This document shows positions 15,947 to 22,694 of a stretch of 34,215 bases of DNA, in pieces. Where the stretch lies: positions 10,440 to 44,654 of the forward strand of contig JAHEYU010000030.1 of assembly GCA_023251435.1 (NCBI GenBank), read 5' to 3'. The stretch comes from Bacteroidota bacterium (GTDB lineage Bacteria; Bacteroidota; Bacteroidia; Bacteroidales; Prolixibacteraceae). A model generated the notes under the pieces. That model saw only the letters and a program-made list of their open reading frames with translations. It did not search any database and was not told the origin of the DNA. Each line of letters opens with the position of its first letter. Position 1 is the first letter of the stretch. A program made the position numbers and the translations under genes.

Positions 15947-15954
15947 CAAAGATA
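15947..15954 (-). promoter_or_regulatory. Candidate -7 box of sufS
   Basis: TATCTTTG on the minus strand matches TAnnTTTG and is followed by GCTGCGCGC. A transcript from here would have a leader of roughly 50 bases before the sufS ATG, which also argues against the longer upstream start. No clean -33 element was found. Confidence 0.45.
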
Positions 15955-16097
15955 AGAGAAATCGATTGCTTTGAATCATTGTACAAAATTCAATCTTTTA
16001 TCACAAATTAACGGTCACTCTGGTTTTATGGTTATTTTTAACCCGATTTAAATCATCAAATCAGAAATAGATTGTCAACTCTGAAAAACATATAACT

Positions 16098-16964
16098 ATG
16101 CAAAACTTTTTTGTCAAATCACACGGGCTCGGAAACGACTATTTTGTGCTTAACGAAGCCGAACTTTCATTCAGCCTGAATGAAAAAAACATCCAAAAAC
16201 TCTGCGATGTACATTACGGAATCGGATCGGATGGAATCTTGCTGAAAGTGGCTTCCTCAAAAGCTGACTTTGGCCTGAAAATTTATAATCCCGATGGCTC
16301 TGAAGCCGAAAAAAGTGGCAACGGACTGCGCATTTTTGCCAAATACCTTTACGATTACGGGCACACTTCAGGCAAATTTTTTACCATCGAAACCCCTGGA
16401 GGAGTTGTTACTGCCGAAGTTTCAGCAGAAACCAACGGCAAAGCCAATCAGGTGAAAGTTGACATGGGAAAAGCGATTTTTGGTTCGCACAAAGTGCCTG
16501 TAATGTGCGATCAATCAGAATGCCTGGATCATCCGCTGAATATTGTCGACCAAACTTTCCTGATCAATTGCGTGTCGGTTGGCAATCCTCACTGTGTTAT
16601 TTTGTGCAACAAACTTAGCAAATCGGAGATCCTGAAATATGGTTCTGAAATCGAAAATCACCCGTTGTTCCCGAACCGTATCAATGTGCAGTTTGCCAAA
16701 GTGCTGACGCGCAACGAGGTTGAAATACTGATCTGGGAACGTGGTGCCGGTTACACACTGGCCTCCGGAAGCTCATCGTGCGCGGTGGCTGCCATAATGG
16801 TAAAAAAAGGATTGACAGACCGCAAAATGACGATAAAGATGCCGGGAGGAACCCTTCAGATAGAAATTGACGAAGTCTGGAATATCCGGATGGAAGGTGA
16901 AGTCAGAGAAATTGCGTCAGGCTATTTAAGTGATGAACTGATTGCTGATGTGCTTTGTTTATAA
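16098..16964 (+). CDS. Diaminopimelate epimerase homologue lacking both catalytic cysteines
   Basis: A 288-residue protein clearly of the DapF fold: KSHGLGNDYFVLNEAE at the start, YGIGSDGILL, YNPDGSEAEKSGNGLR, VGNPHCVILC, and WERGAGYTLASGSSSCAVAA. In active DAP epimerases the two active-site loops read CGNG and ACGSG, with the cysteines acting as the acid/base pair and a glutamate in GAGET. Here they are Ser73 (AGT) and Ser223 (TCC), and the glutamate is Tyr219. Canonical epimerisation is therefore doubtful. I recall similar KSGNGLR proteins annotated as DapF in other anaerobes, so this may be a stable subfamily. It is followed after 40 bases by a LysA homologue. Confidence 0.85.
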   Translation: MQNFFVKSHGLGNDYFVLNEAELSFSLNEKNIQKLCDVHYGIGSDGILLKVASSKADFGLKIYNPDGSEAEKSGNGLRIFAKYLYDYGHTSGKFFTIETPGGVVTAEVSAETNGKANQVKVDMGKAIFGSHKVPVMCDQSECLDHPLNIVDQTFLINCVSVGNPHCVILCNKLSKSEILKYGSEIENHPLFPNRINVQFAKVLTRNEVEILIWERGAGYTLASGSSSCAVAAIMVKKGLTDRKMTIKMPGGTLQIEIDEVWNIRMEGEVREIASGYLSDELIADVLCL

Positions 16965-16971
16965 AAATCTG

Positions 16972-16979
16972 TAAATTTG
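16972..16979 (+). promoter_or_regulatory. Candidate -7 box of the LysA-like gene
   Basis: TAAATTTG followed by CAGCCC matches the Bacteroidota -7 consensus and lies 26 bases before the ATG at 17005, after the dapF-like stop. It suggests the LysA-like gene has its own promoter besides possible read-through. Confidence 0.5.
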
Positions 16980-17004
16980 CAGCCCAATATATTTAAAGAT
17001 TGTA

Positions 17005-18267
17005 ATGAAAACAAAACAAATTCCATTTTCGAAACAACAGATCGAACAGATCATCGAACAATATCCAACGCCATTTCATATTTACGATGAAAAGGGAATC
17101 CGCGAATATGCACGCAAATTTATCAAGGCATTTTCATGGAATCCGGGGTTCAAAGAATATTATGCCATTAAATCGGCTCCCAATCCGTATTTGATGAAAA
17201 TCATGCGTGAAGAAGGTTTTGGCATCGACTGCAGCTCGGTTGCTGAACTGGTGCTGGCCGAAAAACTGGGCATGAAAGGCGATGAAATCATGTTCACCTC
17301 CAACGATACTCCGGCTTACGAATATAAAAAGGCCATCGAATTGGGAGCGATTATCAACCTCGACGATATTTCGCACATCGAATACCTCGAAAAAAATGTG
17401 GGATTGCCTTCTCTGGTTTGCTTCCGCTACAATCCCGGTGCGCTGAAAGAAGGAAATACGATTATCGGTCATCCGGAAGAAGCCAAATACGGTTTTACCC
17501 GCGAGCAATTGTTCGAAGGCTACCAAATGCTGAAAGACAAAGGTGTTACCCGTTTTGGGTTACACACAATGGTTGCCTCGAATGAGCTGGACCCTGCTTA
17601 TTTTGTTGAAACTGCCGAACTTCTGTTTGACCTGATTGTGGAAATTAATGAGCGACTGGGCATTAAAATCGAATTTGCCAACCTTGGCGGTGGCATTGGC
17701 ATTCCATATCGTCCAACCGATCAGGCTGTTGATCTGGACTTTATGAGTCAGGGGATTCGGGAATTGTACAAGGAAAAGATTGAAGCCAACGGACTATCGC
17801 CGCTCCGGATTTATTTCGAATCAGGACGAGTAATGACCGGGCCTTTCGGCTTTTTGGTTTCGCAGGTACTGCACATCAAAAAAACATACAAGCAATACGC
17901 CGGACTCGATTCGTGTATGGCCAACCTGATGCGCCCCGCGCTGTACGGATCATATCACCATATTACCGTTCTCGGGAAAGAATATCAGCCAGCGGATCAG
18001 GTGTACGACGTAACCGGATCGTTGTGCGAAAACAACGACAAATTTGCCATCAACCGTAAATTGCCGGTAATGGAAGCTGGTGATATTGTGGTGATCCACG
18101 ATACCGGAGCACATGGCCATGCGATGGGTTTCAACTACAACGGCAAATTACGTTCGGCAGAATTGCTGCTTCGCGAAAACGGTGAAGTGGTGCAAATCCG
18201 TCGCGCTGAAACCCTCGATGATTATTTCGCAACGTTGGATTTTGACGGGGTGAAGGATTTCAAATAA
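17005..18267 (+). CDS. LysA-like PLP decarboxylase (group IV, divergent)
   Basis: A 420-residue fold-type III PLP enzyme of the diaminopimelate/ornithine decarboxylase group. FKEYYAIKSAPNPYLMKIM carries the PLP lysine at residue 56. FANLGGGIGIPY is the phosphate-binding glycine loop, FESGRVMTGPFG follows, and TGSLCENNDKFA holds the catalytic cysteine at residue 341. The usual HIGSQ block of LysA is replaced by LHTMVAS at about 186-192, and LysA's CESGD is CENND. A decarboxylase acting on DAP or a related diamino acid is likely, but the substrate is uncertain given the altered motifs and the cysteine-less DapF partner upstream. Confidence 0.85.
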   Translation: MKTKQIPFSKQQIEQIIEQYPTPFHIYDEKGIREYARKFIKAFSWNPGFKEYYAIKSAPNPYLMKIMREEGFGIDCSSVAELVLAEKLGMKGDEIMFTSNDTPAYEYKKAIELGAIINLDDISHIEYLEKNVGLPSLVCFRYNPGALKEGNTIIGHPEEAKYGFTREQLFEGYQMLKDKGVTRFGLHTMVASNELDPAYFVETAELLFDLIVEINERLGIKIEFANLGGGIGIPYRPTDQAVDLDFMSQGIRELYKEKIEANGLSPLRIYFESGRVMTGPFGFLVSQVLHIKKTYKQYAGLDSCMANLMRPALYGSYHHITVLGKEYQPADQVYDVTGSLCENNDKFAINRKLPVMEAGDIVVIHDTGAHGHAMGFNYNGKLRSAELLLRENGEVVQIRRAETLDDYFATLDFDGVKDFK

Positions 18268-18273
18268 TTTTTA

Positions 18274-18300
18274 AAAAGCCGGTAAAAGCCGGCTTTTTTG
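18274..18300 (+). terminator. Rho-independent terminator of the LysA-like gene
   Basis: AAAAGCCGG (18274-18282) pairs with CCGGCTTTT (18289-18297) around a six-base loop, followed by T residues. It lies 7 bases after the stop codon. Confidence 0.85.
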
Positions 18301-18330
18301 TTGAGGAATCTAACTGTTTCCAAATAAAAC

Positions 18331-18338
18331 TATCTTTG
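18331..18338 (+). promoter_or_regulatory. Candidate -7 box of the zeta remnant transcript
   Basis: TATCTTTG fits TAnnTTTG and lies 17 bases before the ATG at 18355. It may now drive the surviving small gene and the glycosyltransferase operon behind it. Confidence 0.4.
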
Positions 18339-18354
18339 ACAATAAATTCATCAA

Positions 18355-18447
18355 ATGCCAAATCTTTACATCATATCGGGATGCAATGGCGCAGGTAAAA
18401 CAACTGCATCATTTTCGGTATTGCCTGAAATGTTGAATACAGTCTAA
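18355..18447 (+). pseudogene. Truncated zeta-toxin-like ATPase, N-terminus only
   Basis: Thirty codons read MPNLYIISGCNGAGKTT and continue to LPEMLNTV before a TAA. The Walker A GCNGAGKTT and the leading LYIISG strand are those of the zeta-toxin-like (UDP-GlcNAc kinase-fold) ATPases, which normally have about 190-200 residues. Everything after the first helix is gone, so this is an internal or 3' deletion that leaves the start and the small partner gene in place. Confidence 0.65.
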
Positions 18448-18457
18448 TTGTAATGTA

Positions 18458-18622
18458 ATGACAAACGAAAAAGCAAGAGATTTGAGAGCTAAGATTCTGA
18501 AAGGTATTAAATTATCTTATAGCCGTTTATTAGTTTCCAAACAAAAAGAGGATGGCGAACTTGTATTTTCACAAAATGGGAAAATTGTAACAGTTAAGGC
18601 TAAAGAATTAAGCAATCTCTGA
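18458..18622 (+). CDS. Small protein, partner of the lost zeta-like ATPase
   Basis: A 54-residue basic protein starting MTNEKARDLRAKILKG, with a second half LVFSQNGKIVTVKAKEL resembling a short beta-hairpin. Small genes of this kind commonly accompany zeta-toxin-like ATPases in Bacteroidota, there encoded on either side of the ATPase; whether this acts as an antidote is not known to me. It begins 10 bases after the ATPase remnant stop and ends 4 bases before the glycosyltransferase ATG. Confidence 0.55.
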   Translation: MTNEKARDLRAKILKGIKLSYSRLLVSKQKEDGELVFSQNGKIVTVKAKELSNL

Positions 18623-18626
18623 AACA

Positions 18627-19745
18627 ATGAAAATCGGATTTGATGCCAAGCGTGCTTTTAACAATGCTGCCGGACTGGGAAACTTCAGTCGCAACACTAT
18701 TTCTGCGCTTGCAGATCAATTCCCCGATGACTGGTTTTTCCTCTTCCATCCCGGAAATACAAATCCACTTTATACTGCTCCTGAAAATTCCACAGAAATA
18801 AAACCTAAAAATCTGGCATGGAAAATACTGAAAAACGTCTGGCGCAGCTTTCAGATTTCAAAACTTGCCAAAGAACATAATTTAAACATCTATCACGGAT
18901 TAAGCCACGAATTGCCGGCTGGAATTGAAAAAACGGGAGTCAAATCCGTGGTTACCATTCACGACCTGATTTATATTCGTTATCCTAACTTCTTTCTGAA
19001 GATTGACCGGAATATTTATGATCTAAAATTCAGGCATGCTTGTCTGGTTGCTGATCGGATTCATGCCATTTCTGAACAAACCAAACGCGATCTGATTCAG
19101 TTTTTTTCGGTTCCGGAAGAAAAAATTGAAGTAATCTACCAATCTGTAAATCCTTTGTTTTTTGAGGTTTGCTCCGAAGAACAAAAGCTTGCCATCCGCA
19201 AAAAGAACCAACTTCCGGAGGAATTTATTTTAACTGTCGGAACCATTGAACCGCGCAAAAACCTAATGAATTTGCTCATAGGAATGGTTTCTAAAAAGAT
19301 AAAAATTCCGCTTGTTGTGGTCGGAAGATCAACCGGTTATCAACAAAGAGCCCGGTCATTTATTGAGGAAAACCGGCTGCAGATATTTTTTTTACACGGA
19401 ATTCAAGATACCGAGCTGGCCGTTTTATACCAAATGGCCAAAGTGATGATTTATCCGTCGCTTTTTGAAGGATTTGGTCTTCCGGTTGCCGAAGCGCAGG
19501 CCTCTGGCTGCCCGGTGATTACCTCGGATACCAGCAGTTTGCCCGAGGCGGGCGGCGATGCTGCCATTTACATTGATCCGGCGAAACCTGAAGAAATTGG
19601 GCAGGCAATTGTAACTTTGCTTTCTGATAAAAACCTGCGTGAAACAATGATTTTGAAAGGAAAAATAAATGCACAAAGGTTTACTCCTGAAAACTATGCC
19701 AAACAATTGAAACAACTGTATAACTCTATTTCAGATGCAAGATGA
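18627..19745 (+). CDS. Glycosyltransferase, GT4 family
   Basis: A 372-residue GT-B retaining glycosyltransferase. The N-terminal Rossmann domain has FDAKRAFNNAAGLGNFSRNT and VVTIHDLIYIRYPNFF. The C-terminal nucleotide-sugar domain has LTVGTIEPRKNL, FLHGIQDTELAVLY, the E-x7-E motif in PSLFEGFGLPVAEAQASGCPV, and SSLPEAGGDAAIYIDP. It probably transfers a sugar from a nucleotide donor in polysaccharide or lipid synthesis; the acceptor is unknown. Its last codons overlap the tsaC start by 11 bases, so the two are translationally coupled. Confidence 0.9.
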   Translation: MKIGFDAKRAFNNAAGLGNFSRNTISALADQFPDDWFFLFHPGNTNPLYTAPENSTEIKPKNLAWKILKNVWRSFQISKLAKEHNLNIYHGLSHELPAGIEKTGVKSVVTIHDLIYIRYPNFFLKIDRNIYDLKFRHACLVADRIHAISEQTKRDLIQFFSVPEEKIEVIYQSVNPLFFEVCSEEQKLAIRKKNQLPEEFILTVGTIEPRKNLMNLLIGMVSKKIKIPLVVVGRSTGYQQRARSFIEENRLQIFFLHGIQDTELAVLYQMAKVMIYPSLFEGFGLPVAEAQASGCPVITSDTSSLPEAGGDAAIYIDPAKPEEIGQAIVTLLSDKNLRETMILKGKINAQRFTPENYAKQLKQLYNSISDAR

Positions 19746-20298
19746 TATAAAAGCGGCGTTGGAAGTGCTGCAAAAAGGCGGGGTGATTTTGTACCCCACT
19801 GACACCATTTGGGGGCTGGGCTGCGATGCCTGCAACGAAGAAGCTGTTAAACGAATTTACGCGATAAAAAACCGTATTGACTCGAAAAGCATGTTGGTAC
19901 TGATGGAAAATGCGTCGCTTTTAGATCGGTATGTTGACGAAGTTCCTGAAATAGCTTTTGACCTGATTGAACTAACCGACAAACCACTTACGATCATTTA
20001 CGACGGAGCAAAGAACCTTGCGAAGAACCTTGTTGCCGATGACGGAAGCATCGGAATCAGATTCACGACAGAAGCTTTCAGCAGCGATTTAATCCGCCGG
20101 TTTAAGAAACCAATTGTATCCACATCGGCCAATATCAGCGGAAAGCCTTCGCCGGCCTGCTTCGTCGAAATAAGTCAGGAAATTATTGACGCCGTCGATT
20201 ATGTGGTAAAATATCGTCAGAATGACATACAAAAAGCTGTTCAGTCGAGCATTATGAAGCTCGGTCGTGGCGGCGAAATAAAGATTATCAGGGAATAA
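19735..20298 (+). CDS. tsaC: L-threonylcarbamoyladenylate synthase (TsaC/Sua5/YrdC)
   Basis: A 187-residue YrdC-domain protein that makes threonylcarbamoyl-AMP from threonine, bicarbonate and ATP for the t6A37 modification of ANN-decoding tRNAs. VILYPTDTIWGLGCDA, IYAIKNRIDSKSMLVL, TIIYDGAKNLA and KPIVSTSANISGKPSP are the family motifs. It is the short TsaC form, without the Sua5 C-terminal domain. The ATG lies inside the glycosyltransferase 3' end. Confidence 0.92.
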   Translation: MQDDIKAALEVLQKGGVILYPTDTIWGLGCDACNEEAVKRIYAIKNRIDSKSMLVLMENASLLDRYVDEVPEIAFDLIELTDKPLTIIYDGAKNLAKNLVADDGSIGIRFTTEAFSSDLIRRFKKPIVSTSANISGKPSPACFVEISQEIIDAVDYVVKYRQNDIQKAVQSSIMKLGRGGEIKIIRE

Positions 20299-20347
20299 AC
20301 AATAAGTCAGAAATCAGTATCAGTTGGTCAAACAATGTTACTTGATA

Positions 20348-20380
20348 CGGGTTGCGGGTTTCGCGACAACCCGTAACCCG
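20348..20380. repeat. Hairpin of ACCCGTAACCCG units
   Basis: CGGGTTGCGGGTT (20348-20360) pairs with AACCCGTAACCCG (20368-20380) with one wobble and a 7-base loop. A third AACCCG unit follows at 20382-20387. It lies between tsaC and the RluA-like gene and may be a terminator or a dispersed repeat. Confidence 0.6.
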
Positions 20381-20400
20381 TAACCCGAAACAATATAAAT

Positions 20401-21318
20401 ATGAAATATCCACAGAAGAAAACAACTTTTCGTCCGGAAAAATTAAAGGAAGTTGCATTTAAAGTGACTGAGAATTCGGAATTAATGAAATTCCTGATTG
20501 AGAAATTTCCGGAGAAAAGCCGTACTACCATTAAGTCGTTGCTTGCACATAAGCAGATTACGGTTGACGATATGATCACCACCAAATTTGACCACCCACT
20601 AAAACGCGGGCAAATGGTTTTCCTCAACAAAAAAAGGTCGGAGGAAAAACCGCGTTTCAGAGGATTGCGCATTGCACACGAGGATGCCGATCTTATTGTA
20701 GTTGAAAAAGGCAGCGGATTACTTTCTATGGCTTCAGAAACGGAGAAAGTAAAAACGGCTTACAACATGCTGAGCGAATATGTCAAAAAATCTAATCCCA
20801 AAAACCTGATTTTCATTGTACACCGGCTCGATCGAGATACTTCGGGCTTAATGATGTTTGCAAAAAGCAAAAAGATTCAGGAAATATTGCAAAAAGACTG
20901 GAACAATGCAGTCATAGAACGTTCGTATGTAGCTATTGTTGAAGGTGTTGTTGAAAAAACGGAAGGTACGGTTACTTCGTGGATGAAAGAAAATAAGGCG
21001 ATGGTGATGTTTTCGAGCCAAACTCCGGACGACGGACAAAAAGCAATTACACATTACAAGCTGCTAAAAACAAATCCACACTTTTCGATGCTTGAAGTGA
21101 AACTTGAAACCGGACGCAAAAACCAGATTCGGGTACACATGAAAGACATTGGATTTCCGGTTACAGGCGACAAAAAGTATGGGGCAAAGTTGAATCCAAT
21201 CGGGCAGATGGGACTTCATGCGCGCGTTTTGGCTTTCAAACATCCGGTTACCGGCAAAGCGCTTCGGTTTGAAACACCTATTCCGGGTAAATTTCTGAAA
21301 TTATTCAAAATTAATTAA
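20401..21318 (+). CDS. RluA family pseudouridine synthase
   Basis: A 305-residue enzyme that isomerises uridine in rRNA or tRNA. An S4-like N-terminal domain (FPEKSRTTIKSLLAHKQITV, DHPLKRGQMVFL) precedes the catalytic domain with LIVVEKGSGLLSM and the active-site motif VHRLDRDTSGLMMFAKS, whose HRLD aspartate is the nucleophile. EVKLETGRKNQIRVHM and FPVTGDKKYGAK complete the RluA block. The exact target (RluA, RluC or RluD class) cannot be settled by eye. A short run of non-conserved residues precedes the S4 part. Confidence 0.9.
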   Translation: MKYPQKKTTFRPEKLKEVAFKVTENSELMKFLIEKFPEKSRTTIKSLLAHKQITVDDMITTKFDHPLKRGQMVFLNKKRSEEKPRFRGLRIAHEDADLIVVEKGSGLLSMASETEKVKTAYNMLSEYVKKSNPKNLIFIVHRLDRDTSGLMMFAKSKKIQEILQKDWNNAVIERSYVAIVEGVVEKTEGTVTSWMKENKAMVMFSSQTPDDGQKAITHYKLLKTNPHFSMLEVKLETGRKNQIRVHMKDIGFPVTGDKKYGAKLNPIGQMGLHARVLAFKHPVTGKALRFETPIPGKFLKLFKIN

Positions 21319-21433
21319 GATTAATAGATCAAATTAAGCTGCGAACCAAAGAACCTGTATCGTCAGGGCAATTGATTCACGTTTCGCATAAAATTATCTT
21401 TGGCTCGCATAACCGCTCAATGATTAGTTTTAT

Positions 21434-21441
21434 TATTTTTG
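21434..21441 (+). promoter_or_regulatory. Candidate -7 box for tRNA-Gly
   Basis: TATTTTTG matches TAnnTTTG and lies 12 bases before the mature tRNA start. A second match, TATCTTTG at 21395-21402, lies farther upstream. Confidence 0.4.
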
Positions 21442-21453
21442 GTCGCACAAAAA

Positions 21454-21525
21454 GCGGGAGTAGCTCAGTGGTAGAGCATCAGCTTCCCAAGCTGAGGGTC
21501 GCGAGTTCGAGCCTCGTTTCCCGCT
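21454..21525 (+). tRNA. tRNA-Gly, anticodon CCC
   Basis: The 72-base cloverleaf is complete: acceptor GCGGGAG pairing TTCCCGC, D arm with TAGCTCAGTGGTAGAGCA, anticodon stem TCAGC/GCTGA with loop TTCCCAA (anticodon CCC, glycine), variable GGGTC, T arm GCGAG-TTCGAGC-CTCGT, discriminator T. CCA is not encoded. It is followed closely by a terminator and then by a gene-poor region and the defence-like island. Confidence 0.95.
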
Positions 21526-21534
21526 CACTGATAG

Positions 21535-21578
21535 CCAGCAATTTACAAATTTTGTATTTGCTGGTTTTTTGTTTTTAT
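21535..21578 (+). terminator. Terminator after tRNA-Gly
   Basis: CCAGCAATTTACAAA from 21535 pairs with TTTGTATTTGCTGG ending at 21564, with one or two mismatches, and is followed by TTTTTTG and a further T-rich tract. Confidence 0.8.
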
Positions 21579-21581
21579 AAC

Positions 21582-21621
21582 CCATTTATAACCTGTTCAT
21601 ATTTTCCATGGTTATAAATGG
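21582..21621. repeat. 12-bp perfect inverted repeat
   Basis: CCATTTATAACC (21582-21593) and GGTTATAAATGG (21610-21621) are exact reverse complements with a 16-base spacer, directly after the tRNA terminator. Confidence 0.7.
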
Positions 21622-21643
21622 AAAGATAAAAAAAAGGTAAAAG

Positions 21644-21722
21644 TGTCAAAAATGATTCAAATCTTAACTTGAGCAGAACTTTTGGGCACTGCACTCCTAA
21701 AAGTTCAGTAATATTTTTGACA
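21644..21722. repeat. Nested palindrome pair
   Basis: Outer arms TGTCAAAAAT (21644-21653) and ATTTTTGACA (21713-21722) are perfect. Inside them GAACTTTT (21676-21683) and AAAAGTTC (21699-21706) form another perfect stem. The symmetry around one centre could be a cruciform, a protein-binding site or a small structured RNA. Confidence 0.6.
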
Positions 21723-22438
21723 TTTTTACTGATGGCAATTTATATGGCGTACAATAATTATAGAAAATCAGTTTTACTAATCCAGTAATCAGATCAAATT
21801 TGTATAATTATTCCCTTGAAGACTAAATTTAAATCACTAAACAATTTTATTGCAATATTATAATCATAATTTTTCTTGCATCGTATTACGGTTAAAAATT
21901 AGGCTCGACTCTTCCTTAAATATACAATAGTTTTAATATCGTATTTAAAGGAAATAATTGTATTCAAAGCATTATATATCATTATATATCAAAACTATAA
22001 AACAAATAATCATCTAATCTATGTGTAATAACTTACATGGAGTAATCTTTCAATATTTACTCAATTTTTACCAACATTGACATATAAATTTAAAAGCCTT
22101 GATTGTCAACATACAGATATTCAATATTTAAGCTCCCTAAAAACGGATTAGGTTTGAATTAGCACAAATTCCGGGCGCCCCGCCCAGAGAGTTCTTTCAT
22201 ACGAAGTAATAATTTTTTTGCCTGATATATGGCAATGGTTTATTTTCTAGTCTGACCTAGGAGTTGTCGTAGTAGTTAGAGCGGATGCATCTGATTTCGA
22301 TCACTAAAACTTAATTGACATATCCCATAAAATAAAAAAGTTGGTTGAAGCCTATACAACTGATTACAATCACAGTACACGAAGTGTCAATATTATCATG
22401 TGAAACACTTGATTATCATTACAGCCTAAAGATTTTTA

Positions 22439-22597
22439 ATGAAGAAGATTTTATTGATTGCTCTGGTAAAGCTTACGATGTTGTGTGAGAAGGATGCCGC
22501 CTCTGAGCCATGTGAAGAAATAAAATCTGGAACCGGAGCTTTCCGTTCAAATTGTACGGCACACCAACTATTCACTTGTCTATTCAGAAGAAAATGA
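22439..22597 (+). CDS. Possible small ORF with signal-like start
   Basis: A 52-codon frame begins MKKILLIALVKLTMLC, a basic-then-hydrophobic start like a signal peptide, and contains four cysteines. Its second half overlaps the endonuclease remnant in another frame, so part of it is certainly not original coding sequence. It may be the decayed start of that exported nuclease joined out of frame. Weak support for a functional gene. Confidence 0.2.
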   Translation: MKKILLIALVKLTMLCEKDAASEPCEEIKSGTGAFRSNCTAHQLFTCLFRRK

Positions 22598-22669
22598 ATT
22601 AGCCAGTTGGGTTTATTCTCAGTTGACCACGAAATATCTCAACTGTACAAAAAACCGTAAAGTTGATTC
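22524..22669 (+). pseudogene. Remnant of DNA/RNA non-specific endonuclease (NUC family)
   Basis: In one plus-strand frame the sequence reads LEPELSVQIVRHTNYSLVYS, then ENELASWVYSQLTTKYL and KNRKVDSI. This resembles the N-terminal block of NucA/EndoG-type nucleases, where H-x2-Y-x-L-x-Y-(N/S)-E and WV-x-Y-x-LT precede the DRGH catalytic motif. A stop lies directly before it and the DRGH part is absent; the frame runs on only into the end of the WYL gene. The signal-like start at 22439 in a different frame may be its displaced 5' end. Confidence 0.5.
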
Positions 22670-22694
22670 TATAGCAAATCCTGTCAGAGAATAC

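Larger units (their letters stand above)
21579..22438. other. Gene-poor AT-rich stretch downstream of tRNA-Gly
   Basis: No protein gene is recognised. It holds a 12-bp inverted repeat (21582-21621), nested palindromes (21644-21722), an exact 10-bp tandem duplication ATTATATATC (21971-21990) and scattered short hairpins. Base composition is noticeably more AT-rich than the core genes to the left, consistent with a junction or decayed insertion. Confidence 0.55.

Noticed and set aside
15888-15986. 33-residue N-terminal extension of SufS
   Set aside because: It overlaps a TATCTTTG promoter-like box and exceeds the family length; MIFDIDKIR is the usual start region.
20328-20672. 114-codon minus-strand frame over the RluA-like start
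   Set aside because: It is antisense to a well-supported RluA-family gene and partly composed of the ACCCG hairpin repeat.
21372-21617. 81-codon frame spanning the tRNA
   Set aside because: It reads through the tRNA-Gly and its terminator, so it is not a protein gene.
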